Positions 26,370 to 34,182 of a stretch of 64,000 nucleotides of DNA are shown piece by piece. Numbering within the stretch: the first letter of the stretch is position 1; every line of letters begins with the position of its first letter. Under the pieces are notes generated by a model. The model saw nothing but the letters and a program-made list of their open reading frames with translations, was not told the DNA's origin and made no database searches. Origin of the DNA: CAWDCV01 sp963728125 (GTDB lineage: Bacteria; Actinomycetota; Actinomycetes; CAWDCV01). Position numbers and translations under genes: made by a program. The DNA lies in NCBI GenBank assembly GCA_963728125.1, contig CAVSIZ010000013.1, positions 372,001-436,000 of the forward strand, written 5' to 3'.

Positions 26370-28835
26370 TTGGCCGAGCCGGCGACGACCCGGGGCACGG
26401 TGGACGCCGACCCCGAGGTTTCGTCTGCGCCGACTGAGGCCGCCGCCGTCGAGCACGCGATGCCCGCGCAGACCGCCAACGGCAGCCAGCCTGCCAGCCC
26501 CGACGACACGCAACCCCTGCCGGTTCTTGTCTTTGAGGCCGACGACCCATCGGCGGCATCGCACACTGCACCGCCGTCGGGGGGCGTGCGGGCACGACTC
26601 GCTCGGTTTGCCAACCAGCGCAGCAGCAGCAATCCGGTCCTCGAACCGCTGATCAAGACCGTCCGCAGCACCCACCCCAAGGCCGATCTGCGCGTCGTCG
26701 AGCGGGCGTACGACACCGCGGAGCGCTTCCACGAGGGCCAGAAGCGTCGTAGCGGCGACCCATACATCACCCACCCGCTCGCGGTCGCGACGATCCTCGC
26801 CGAGCTCGGCATGACGCCGCCGACGCTGTGCGCCGCGCTGCTCCACGACACCGTTGAGGACACGCCGTACACGCTCAACCAGCTGCGGCAGGATTTCGGC
26901 GACGAGGTCGCGCATCTCGTCGACGGCGTGACCAAGCTCGACAAGGTCAAGTACGGCGCCGCCGCGCAGGCCGAGACGGTCCGCAAGATGGTCGTGGCGA
27001 TGGCGCGCGACATCCGCGTCCTCGTCATCAAGCTCGCCGACCGGCTCCACAACATGCGGACGCTGAGGTACGTCTCGGCGACCAGCGCCGAGCGCACCGC
27101 GCGGGAGACGTTGGAGATCTTCGCGCCGCTCGCGCACCGCCTCGGCATGAACACGCTGAAGTGGGAGCTCGAGGACCTCGCGTTCGCCGCGCTCTACCCG
27201 AAGATGTACGACGAGATCGTCCGGCTCGTTGCCGAGCGGGCGCCGAGTCGCGACGAGTACCTCGCGCAGGTGATCGAGCAGGTCGACGGCGACCTACGGA
27301 CGGCCAAGATCAAGGCATCGGTGAAGGGCCGCCCGAAGCACTACTACTCGATCTACCAGAAGATGATCGTTCGAGGCCGCGACTTCACCGACATCTACGA
27401 CCTCGTCGGCATTCGCATTCTCGTCGAGTCGGTTCGTGACTGCTACGCGGTGCTCGGCACCATCCACGCGCGCTGGAACCCGGTCCCGGGGCGCTTCAAA
27501 GACTTCATCGCGATGCCGAAGTTCAACATGTACCAGTCGCTGCACACGACGGTCATCGGACCCGGCGGAAAGCCCGTGGAGCTGCAGATCCGGACGACCG
27601 CGATGCACAACCGCGCGGAATACGGCATCGCGGCGCACTGGAAGTACAAGGAGGATCCGTCCAAGACCGGACCCCGCCCGGTACCCACGGCACCCGACTC
27701 CAGCGGCAACGACATGGCCTGGCTGCGGCAGCTGCTCGACTGGCAGAAAGAGACCGAGGACCCGGGGGAGTTCCTCGAATCGCTGCGCTTCGACCTCAAC
27801 ACGACCGAGGTCTTCGTGTTCACGCCCAAGGGCGACGTGATCTCGCTGCCGTCCGGGTCAACGCCGGTCGACTTCGCGTACGCCGTCCACACCGAGGTGG
27901 GGCATCGCTGCATCGGCGCGCGCGTGAACGGCCGCCTGGTCCCCCTCGAGAGCCACCTCGACAACGGCGACCTGGTCGAGATCTTCACGTCGAAGGCGCC
28001 GGGAGCGGCGCCGAGCCGTGACTGGCTGACGTTCGTCCAGAGTGCGCGCGCCCGCAACAAGATCCGCGCGTGGTTCTCCAAGGAGCGTCGTGAGGAGGCG
28101 ATCGAAAAGGGCAAGGACGCGATCGCGCGGCTCATGCGCAAGCAGAACCTGCCGCTGCAGCGGCTACTCGGGGGCGACTCGCTCATGGGGCTCGCCCAGG
28201 AGATGCGCTACGCCGACATCTCCGCGCTCTACGCCGCGGTCGGCGAGGGCCACGTCTCGGCCCAGAACATCGTCGCCCGTCTGGTGCAGTCTCTCGGCGG
28301 CGAGGATGGGGCAACCGAGGAGATCGCCGAAGCAACCACACCGACGCGCAATCGCAAGCGCATCCGTACGACCGTGGATCCCGGCGTGGTCGTCAAGGGC
28401 GCGAGCGACGTGTGGGTGAAGCTCGCGAAGTGCTGCACGCCAGTGCCTGGCGACTCGATCGTGGGGTTCGTCACCCGCGGCAGCGGTGTGTCCGTCCACC
28501 GTTCCGACTGCTCGAACGTCGGCTCACTGTCGGCCGAGGTCGATCGGATGGTCGAGGTGGAGTGGTCACCCTCGGCCAGCTCGGTGTTCCTCGTCGCCAT
28601 CCAGGTCGAGGCCCTCGACCGCAGCCGCCTGCTCTCCGACGTCACCCGCGTGCTGTCCGACCAGCACGTGAACATCCTGTCCGCGTCCGTCACGACGACC
28701 CGAGACCGGATCGCGCTCAGCAGGTTCACGTTCGAGATGGGCGATCCCAAGCACCTCGGTCACGTGCTGCGCGCCGTGCGCGGCGTCGAGGGCGTGTTCG
28801 ACGCCTACCGGATCACGAGCGGCAACACCAACTAG
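26370..28835 (+). CDS. relA: bifunctional (p)ppGpp synthetase/hydrolase Rel
   Basis: Stringent-response enzyme of about 821 aa. An 85-residue disordered N-terminus precedes the HD hydrolase domain (SGDPYITHPL, LLHDTVEDT), the synthetase domain (GRPKHYYSIYQKM, YDLVGIRILV, RFKDFIAMPKFNMYQSLHT), the TGS domain (VFVFTPKGDVISLPSG), a zinc-finger-like region (KLAKCCTPVPGD) and the ACT domain (RSRLLSDVTRVLSDQHVNI). An intact HD motif indicates hydrolase activity as well as synthesis. TTG 26370 has GGAGG 8 nt upstream and is preferred; GTG 26364 overlaps that site. Confidence 0.95.
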   Translation: MAEPATTRGTVDADPEVSSAPTEAAAVEHAMPAQTANGSQPASPDDTQPLPVLVFEADDPSAASHTAPPSGGVRARLARFANQRSSSNPVLEPLIKTVRSTHPKADLRVVERAYDTAERFHEGQKRRSGDPYITHPLAVATILAELGMTPPTLCAALLHDTVEDTPYTLNQLRQDFGDEVAHLVDGVTKLDKVKYGAAAQAETVRKMVVAMARDIRVLVIKLADRLHNMRTLRYVSATSAERTARETLEIFAPLAHRLGMNTLKWELEDLAFAALYPKMYDEIVRLVAERAPSRDEYLAQVIEQVDGDLRTAKIKASVKGRPKHYYSIYQKMIVRGRDFTDIYDLVGIRILVESVRDCYAVLGTIHARWNPVPGRFKDFIAMPKFNMYQSLHTTVIGPGGKPVELQIRTTAMHNRAEYGIAAHWKYKEDPSKTGPRPVPTAPDSSGNDMAWLRQLLDWQKETEDPGEFLESLRFDLNTTEVFVFTPKGDVISLPSGSTPVDFAYAVHTEVGHRCIGARVNGRLVPLESHLDNGDLVEIFTSKAPGAAPSRDWLTFVQSARARNKIRAWFSKERREEAIEKGKDAIARLMRKQNLPLQRLLGGDSLMGLAQEMRYADISALYAAVGEGHVSAQNIVARLVQSLGGEDGATEEIAEATTPTRNRKRIRTTVDPGVVVKGASDVWVKLAKCCTPVPGDSIVGFVTRGSGVSVHRSDCSNVGSLSAEVDRMVEVEWSPSASSVFLVAIQVEALDRSRLLSDVTRVLSDQHVNILSASVTTTRDRIALSRFTFEMGDPKHLGHVLRAVRGVEGVFDAYRITSGNTN

Positions 28836-28856
28836 GCCGGCACCCCCTTCCGCAAC

Positions 28857-28912
28857 GATCATGGGATTACGGGACGTTCGGCACGGCGTGTCGTGCCCGT
28901 AAGCCCATGATC
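28857..28912. terminator. bidirectional hairpin terminator
   Basis: GATCATGGGATTACGGG (28857-28873) pairs with CCCGTAAGCCCATGATC (28896-28912), 16 of 17 positions, between convergent relA and the cyclophilin gene. Confidence 0.75.
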
Positions 28913-28924
28913 CTTTCGGGGAAG

Positions 28925-29761
28925 TTACGCGGTTGGGGTGATCGTGACGGTGGTGATGTCGATGGGCAGGACCGGCTTGCCGCCGCCAGCCGGGTTGCTC
29001 CCGTCGTCGCCAGCGGCGCCGACCCGCTGCAGCACGTCGAGCCCGGCGGTGATCGTCCCGAACGGCGTGTAGTCGGGACTTAGCTGGGTGTCGGTGAACA
29101 CGAGGAAGAACTGCGAACCGTTGGTGTTCGGCCCGCTGTTCGCCATCGCGACAGTTCCGGCCGGGTACGTAGCCCCGGTGAGATTCTCGTCGGGGAAGCT
29201 GTAGCCGGGACCCCCGCTGCCGGTCCCCGTAGGGTCGCCGCACTGGAGGATGCCGAACGACGCGCTGTTGGACACGCGCGGGCACGGGGTGCCGTCGTAG
29301 AAGCCCTGCTCGGCGAGGTAGCGGAACGAGTACGACGCGCAGGGAGCCACGTCGGCGCGGGCCTGGAATGTCACGTCGCCCTGTGTCGTCGTCAGCGTCG
29401 CGGTGTACGGCTGCGCGGCGACGGCAGCGTCGAATACGGGTAGCGCGACCGGCCGCGACGCTTCACCGGCCGCGGTGTACGCGCACGCCACCGGCGCAGC
29501 GGGATCGGCGGACGGCGTCGTCGGTGCCGACGGCTCGGCTGACGGGGTGTCGGTCGGCGCCGCGGCAGCGTCGTCTGCGGGCTCGTCGCGGTTCAGGAGC
29601 ACGGTGAGCGTTCCGATACCGAGGATCACGACGAGAACCGACGCGGCCGCCGCGATGATGCTCGTTCGGCGGCGAGACGCGTTGCGCTCCGCTCGGGCTG
29701 CCTGCTGACGCTCGTACTTCGCCCGCGCAAGCTCTCGCTCCCGCTTGCTCGTGCTGGCCAC
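28925..29761 (-). CDS. membrane-anchored cyclophilin-type peptidyl-prolyl isomerase
   Basis: Protein of 278 aa from GTG 29761, which has GGAGGA upstream. A charged helical N-terminus (KRERELARAKYERQQAARAE) precedes one transmembrane helix (SIIAAAASVLVVILGIGTLT), an Asp/Ala/Pro/Thr-rich linker and a cyclophilin domain. The domain shows GTVAMANSGPNTNGSQFFLV and TPFGTITAGLDVL. It would assist folding outside the membrane. It lies between relA and an MBL hydrolase, a common actinobacterial position, but is transcribed the opposite way. Confidence 0.9.
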   Translation of the reverse strand: MASTSKRERELARAKYERQQAARAERNASRRRTSIIAAAASVLVVILGIGTLTVLLNRDEPADDAAAAPTDTPSAEPSAPTTPSADPAAPVACAYTAAGEASRPVALPVFDAAVAAQPYTATLTTTQGDVTFQARADVAPCASYSFRYLAEQGFYDGTPCPRVSNSASFGILQCGDPTGTGSGGPGYSFPDENLTGATYPAGTVAMANSGPNTNGSQFFLVFTDTQLSPDYTPFGTITAGLDVLQRVGAAGDDGSNPAGGGKPVLPIDITTVTITPTA

Positions 29762-29900
29762 GCATGTCCTCCTGCTGCTGCTCGTTCGGAAGTCGCGAGT
29801 GTAGGGGCGGCGCGGAACTCGTTCGCTGGCCGCCCCGCCGCCTCGGTACGGTTGAGCAGGCCCTTTGTTCGCAAGGCCCTCACCGGAAGGCAGGACGCTC

Positions 29901-30587
29901 GTGCTCGTCGTCGGGTTCCCCGCGGCTGCCTTTGCCACGAACTGCTGGGTCGTCGCCCCCGCCGCAGGGGAGGAGTGCGTCGTCGTCGATCCCGGCATCG
30001 GTGTCGAAGCACAACTCGATGACGTGCTGCGGGAGAACCGGCTCCGCCCGGTCGCGGTCCTGCTGACCCACGGCCATCTCGACCACGTCTTCGCGGTGGC
30101 TCCGGTCTGCGGCGCCCGCGACGTCCCGGCGTACCTGCACCCCACGGACGATTGGCTGCTGGCTGACCCGTTCACCGGACTCGGCGCGCAGACGAAGGCG
30201 ATGCTCGACGCCGCCGGCCTCGAGTACACCGAGCCGGACGACGTCCGCCCGCTCGAGGACGGCGGCACGCTGCGTCTGGCCGGCCTCGACCTCGTCGTCG
30301 ATCACGCGCCAGGCCACACGCCGGGCTCGGTGTTGTTTCGTGTGCCCGGCGACGAGGCGGAGCAGTGCCTGTCCGGAGACGTCCTGTTTGCCGGCAGCAT
30401 CGGGCGGACTGATCTCCCTGGCGGCGACCCGGAGGCCATGTCACGCAGCCTCGCCACCAAGATCCTGCCGCTCGCGGATGACACCGTCGTCCTGCCCGGC
30501 CACGGACCGACAACCACGATCGGAACGGAGCGGGCCACCAACCCCTTCCTTCTCGGACACCTGCGCATGGCGGGCGGTCGGAAGTGA
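29901..30587 (+). CDS. metallo-beta-lactamase-fold hydrolase (glyoxalase II-like)
   Basis: MBL-fold protein of 228 aa from GTG 29901; a start at 29865 would add 12 residues. Zinc ligands are visible in THGHLDH (HxHxDH) near residue 55, in DHAPGHTPGS (second His) and in SGDVLF (Asp), with LPGHGP at the end, as in hydroxyacylglutathione hydrolase-like proteins. In actinobacteria a thiol ester of mycothiol could be the substrate, but this is inference. Its stop overlaps the hisS start (GTGA). Confidence 0.85.
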   Translation: MLVVGFPAAAFATNCWVVAPAAGEECVVVDPGIGVEAQLDDVLRENRLRPVAVLLTHGHLDHVFAVAPVCGARDVPAYLHPTDDWLLADPFTGLGAQTKAMLDAAGLEYTEPDDVRPLEDGGTLRLAGLDLVVDHAPGHTPGSVLFRVPGDEAEQCLSGDVLFAGSIGRTDLPGGDPEAMSRSLATKILPLADDTVVLPGHGPTTTIGTERATNPFLLGHLRMAGGRK

Positions 30588-31843
30588 CGCCTTTCCGGGC
30601 TCCTAAGGGCACCTTCGATCTCATGCCGCCACGAGCCGATCAGGTGCTGGCCGTACGCGACGCCCTCACGGCCCCGTCCCGCCGGGCCGGCTACGACTAC
30701 GTCGAGACGCCGATCTTCGAGGACACCGCACTCTTCGTCCGCGGCGTCGGGGAGTCCACCGACGTGGTCACGAAGGAGATGTACACCTTCGACGACCGCG
30801 GCGGCCGCTCGCTGACGCTGCGACCCGAGGGAACCGCGCCGGTGCTGAGGGCCGTCCTCGAGCACGGTCTGCAGACCGGCTCGTTGCCCGTGAAGCTGTG
30901 GTACTCCGGCACCTACCTGCGGTACGAGCGCCCGCAGGCGGGCCGTTACCGGCACTTCTGGCAGGTCGGCGCGGAGGCCCTGGGTACCGAGGACGCAGCC
31001 CTTGACGCCGAGCTGATCGTGCTCGCCGTGGACGGGTTCGCGGCGCTCGGCTTGCAGCGGGTCCGGCTTCTCCTGAACTCCCTCGGCGACAGCACCTGCC
31101 GACCCGCGTACAAGGCCGCCCTGCAGGAGTTCCTCCGCAGGCTTGACCTCGACGAGGACACCAGGCGTCGGGTGGAGATCAACCCGCTGCGCGTGCTCGA
31201 CGACAAGCGACCCGAGGTTCGACGCCAGCTCGGGGGCGCGCCGCTCATCGTCGATTCGCTGTGCGCGGAGTGCAAGGCGCACCACGACGCTGTCCGTGAG
31301 CTGCTGACCGATGTGGGCGTGTCCTGGGAGGACGACCCGCGCCTGGTCCGCGGACTCGACTACTACACCCGGACGACGTTCGAGTTCGTCCACGACGGTC
31401 TCGGTTCGCAGTCGGCGGTCGGTGGCGGCGGCCGGTACGACGGGCTGTCGGAGGACATTGGCGGACCGCCGCTGCCCGGGGTCGGCTGGGCGCTCGGCGT
31501 CGATCGCACGATGCTCGCCCTCGACGCCGAGGGCGTGACACCCCCGACGACGCGTCGACTGGACGTCTTCGCGGTGTCGATCGGTGACGAGGCGAGGCGG
31601 CTGCTGTTCGAGACGGTCGTGGCGCTACGTCGCCGCGGGATCGCTGCTGACCTGGCGTACGGCAGCAGAGGACTCAAGGGTGCGATGCGAGCGGCGGATC
31701 GATCGGGCGCTGCCTACGCGCTGGTGGTGGGCGAGCGAGATCTGCAGGCGGGAATCGCCCAGCTCAAGGATCTGAGCACGGGCGACCAGACCGCCGTTGC
31801 CCTGACCGAACTCGTCGACCACCTGCAGGAGAGATTTCCGTGA
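30584..31843 (+). CDS. hisS: histidine--tRNA ligase
   Basis: Class II synthetase of 419 aa. Motif 1 region, LRPEGTAPVLRAV (motif 2 lead-in), the histidine-specific LVRGLDYYTRTTFEF and GGGGRYDGL, and motif 3 around GVGWALGVDR are all present, followed by an anticodon-binding domain. It is translationally coupled upstream to the MBL gene and downstream to aspS through GTGA overlaps. Confidence 0.95.
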   Translation: MTPFRAPKGTFDLMPPRADQVLAVRDALTAPSRRAGYDYVETPIFEDTALFVRGVGESTDVVTKEMYTFDDRGGRSLTLRPEGTAPVLRAVLEHGLQTGSLPVKLWYSGTYLRYERPQAGRYRHFWQVGAEALGTEDAALDAELIVLAVDGFAALGLQRVRLLLNSLGDSTCRPAYKAALQEFLRRLDLDEDTRRRVEINPLRVLDDKRPEVRRQLGGAPLIVDSLCAECKAHHDAVRELLTDVGVSWEDDPRLVRGLDYYTRTTFEFVHDGLGSQSAVGGGGRYDGLSEDIGGPPLPGVGWALGVDRTMLALDAEGVTPPTTRRLDVFAVSIGDEARRLLFETVVALRRRGIAADLAYGSRGLKGAMRAADRSGAAYALVVGERDLQAGIAQLKDLSTGDQTAVALTELVDHLQERFP

Positions 31844-33636
31844 TCCGCACGCACCAGGCCGGCACGCTGCGCGCGCAGCACGCCGGCGACACTGTCACGC
31901 TCGCCGGCTGGGTCGCCCGCCGGCGCGACCACGGCGGCGTTGCCTTCCTCGACCTGCGCGACGCTTCGGGGATCGTCCAGGTCGTCGTCCGCGATCCCGA
32001 TGTCGCGCGGGGAATTCGCAACGAGTTCTGTGTCACCGTCGCCGGTCTGGTGTCGACACGGCCGCGTGGCAACGAGAACCCGGCGCTGCCCACCGGTGAG
32101 GTCGAGGTGGTGGCAAGCGAGGTCGGAGTGCTGTCCGAGGCGGCCCCACTGCCGTTCCCGATCGAGGACGACGTCGAGGTCGGCGAGGAAACCCGGCTGC
32201 GATACCGCTACCTCGATCTGCGGCGCAGCGGCCCGGCGGCGGCGATCCGGATGCGCAGCCTGGTCAACCGCATCGCTCGCGACGTGCTGTCAGACGCCGG
32301 CTTCATCGAGGTGGAGACACCGACCCTCACGAGATCGACGCCTGAGGGTGCGCGCGATTTCCTCGTGCCAGTACGCCTTCAGCCCGGCAGCTGGTACGCC
32401 CTGCCGCAGTCGCCACAGCTGTTCAAGCAGCTGCTGATGGTCGCGGGCCTGGAGCGCTACTTCCAGATCGCCCGCTGCTACCGCGACGAGGACTTCCGCG
32501 CCGACCGGCAGCCGGAGTTCACCCAGCTCGACATCGAGATGTCGTTCGTCGAGCAGGAGGACGTCATCGAGGTCGGCGAGGCGGTCGTCCGCCGCCTGTG
32601 GGGAGAGGTGCTCCAGCACGAGATCGGGCCGATCCCGCGGATGACGTACGCCGAGGCGATGTCCCGGTACGGCTCCGACAAACCAGACCTGCGCTTCGGC
32701 GTGGAGCTCATCGACCTCACCGAGTACTTCGCGTCGACGCCATTCCGCGTCTTCCAACCGGGACCGGGTGGCCATGTCGGCGCCGTCGTCATGCCCGGTG
32801 GGGCGTCCCAGACCCGCAAGGAACTGGACGCCTGGACCGACTGGGCCCGAGCCCGCGGCGCCCGCGGGCTGGCCTACGTGCTCTTCGGCAAGGACGGCAC
32901 CCTCGGCGGCCCGGTGGCGAAGAACCTCTCCGAGGACGAGCGAGCCGGGCTGCAGAGGGCGGTCGGCGCCGCTCCCGGCGACTGCGCGTTCTTCGCGGCC
33001 GGTCGCCGCGACGACGCACTCGCGCTCCTCGGTGCTGCTCGGCTGGAGATCGGTCGCCGCTGCGGGCTGATCGACCCGGCGCGGTGGGAGTTCCTCTGGA
33101 TCGTCGACGCGCCGATGTTCGAGCAGGACGACGACGGCAGCTGGACCGCCGTACACCACCCCTTCACCTCGCCCAACGGCGAGTGGATCGACAAGTTCGA
33201 CGACGAGCCGGGCGAGGCGCTCGCCTTCGCGTACGACATCGTCTGCAACGGCAACGAGATCGGCGGCGGATCGATCCGTATTCACCAGGCCGAAGTCCAG
33301 TCACGGGTGTTCGACGTGCTCGGGATCAGCAAGGAGCAGGCCGAGGACAAGTTCGGCTTCTTGCTGGAGGCGTTCCAGTTCGGGCCGCCGCCGCACGGCG
33401 GGATCGCGTTCGGCTGGGATCGCATCTGCATGCTGTTGACCGGGGCCGCGTCGCTGCGCGACGTCATCGCCTTCCCCAAGACCGGCGGCGGCTACGACCC
33501 GCTGACCGGCGCGCCAACCCCGATCACGCCCGAGCAGCGGCGAGACGCCGGTGTCGACGCGAAGCCCCCGGCAGACCGCCGCGCGCCGCTCCCGAACGAA
33601 CCCGGCGGCGAGGTCATCCCCGACGAGCGGCGTTGA
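31840..33636 (+). CDS. aspS: aspartate--tRNA ligase
   Basis: Class IIb synthetase of 598 aa. The N-terminal OB fold (VTLAGWVARRRDHGGVAFLD), flipping-loop region, motif 2 (FQIARCYRDEDFRADRQPEF), the bacterial GAD insertion (roughly residues 290-420) and motif 3 (GIAFGWDRI) appear in order. A 40-residue tail rich in Pro and Arg follows. Whether it also mis-charges tRNA-Asn cannot be decided from the sequence. It begins in the hisS stop and ends in a TTGA overlap with the GNAT gene. Confidence 0.95.
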   Translation: MIRTHQAGTLRAQHAGDTVTLAGWVARRRDHGGVAFLDLRDASGIVQVVVRDPDVARGIRNEFCVTVAGLVSTRPRGNENPALPTGEVEVVASEVGVLSEAAPLPFPIEDDVEVGEETRLRYRYLDLRRSGPAAAIRMRSLVNRIARDVLSDAGFIEVETPTLTRSTPEGARDFLVPVRLQPGSWYALPQSPQLFKQLLMVAGLERYFQIARCYRDEDFRADRQPEFTQLDIEMSFVEQEDVIEVGEAVVRRLWGEVLQHEIGPIPRMTYAEAMSRYGSDKPDLRFGVELIDLTEYFASTPFRVFQPGPGGHVGAVVMPGGASQTRKELDAWTDWARARGARGLAYVLFGKDGTLGGPVAKNLSEDERAGLQRAVGAAPGDCAFFAAGRRDDALALLGAARLEIGRRCGLIDPARWEFLWIVDAPMFEQDDDGSWTAVHHPFTSPNGEWIDKFDDEPGEALAFAYDIVCNGNEIGGGSIRIHQAEVQSRVFDVLGISKEQAEDKFGFLLEAFQFGPPPHGGIAFGWDRICMLLTGAASLRDVIAFPKTGGGYDPLTGAPTPITPEQRRDAGVDAKPPADRRAPLPNEPGGEVIPDERR

Positions 33637-34133
33637 CCCGCCTGGTGGTCCGCTCGGAAGCGGCAGGTGACGCGGCTGACGTCCGAGACGTCCACGTCGC
33701 CGCGTTCGAGTCGCCGGCCGAGGCCGATCTGGTCGACGTACTGCGGCGGGACGGGCTCGCGGTCGTGGGAACGGTTGCCGAAGTCGATGGCAGGGTCGTC
33801 GCGCACGCCCTCCTCGGGCGCATCACCGTTGGGGGTGCGCCGGCGCTCGCCCTGGCCCCGGTCGCCGTGTCGCCCGAGTACCAGCGTCGGGGCCTGGGCA
33901 CCTTGGTCGTCCGCGCCGCAATCGAGGAAGCGACGCTGCTCGGCGAGCGGCTGATCGTCGTGCTCGGCGATCCCAGGTACTACGCCCGGTTCGGCTTCGG
34001 TTCAGCCGCCGACGCAGGAGTGACCGCTCCGTGGACCGGTCCGGCGCTGCAGGTGCTGGCGCTGCCGGCGTACGACGGGGGAGCGCGCGGCGAGGCACGT
34101 CTATCCACCGCCCTTTTTCTCCGGCGATCTTGA
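33633..34133 (+). CDS. GNAT-family N-acetyltransferase
   Basis: Protein of 166 aa from TTG 33633, in a TTGA overlap with aspS. The acetyl-CoA motif A is VSPEYQRRGLGTLVVRAAIEE near residue 72; LGDPRYYARFGFG near 108 is typical of YhbS-like GNAT proteins. The acceptor substrate is unknown. Its stop lies inside the left arm of an inverted repeat. Confidence 0.82.
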   Translation: MTRLVVRSEAAGDAADVRDVHVAAFESPAEADLVDVLRRDGLAVVGTVAEVDGRVVAHALLGRITVGGAPALALAPVAVSPEYQRRGLGTLVVRAAIEEATLLGERLIVVLGDPRYYARFGFGSAADAGVTAPWTGPALQVLALPAYDGGARGEARLSTALFLRRS

Positions 34134-34173
34134 GACCTGATTGTCGTTCCGTGCCGCCAGGTCTCAAGATCGC
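34124..34173. repeat. inverted repeat, copy 1 of a 17-bp element
   Basis: GCGATCTTGAGACCTG (34124-34139) is perfectly complementary to CAGGTCTCAAGATCGC (34158-34173). It spans the GNAT stop and ends 9 nt before the next ATG. It can act as a terminator, but the arm sequence recurs at 36262, beyond the next gene. Confidence 0.75.
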
Positions 34174-34182
34174 GGAGGGATC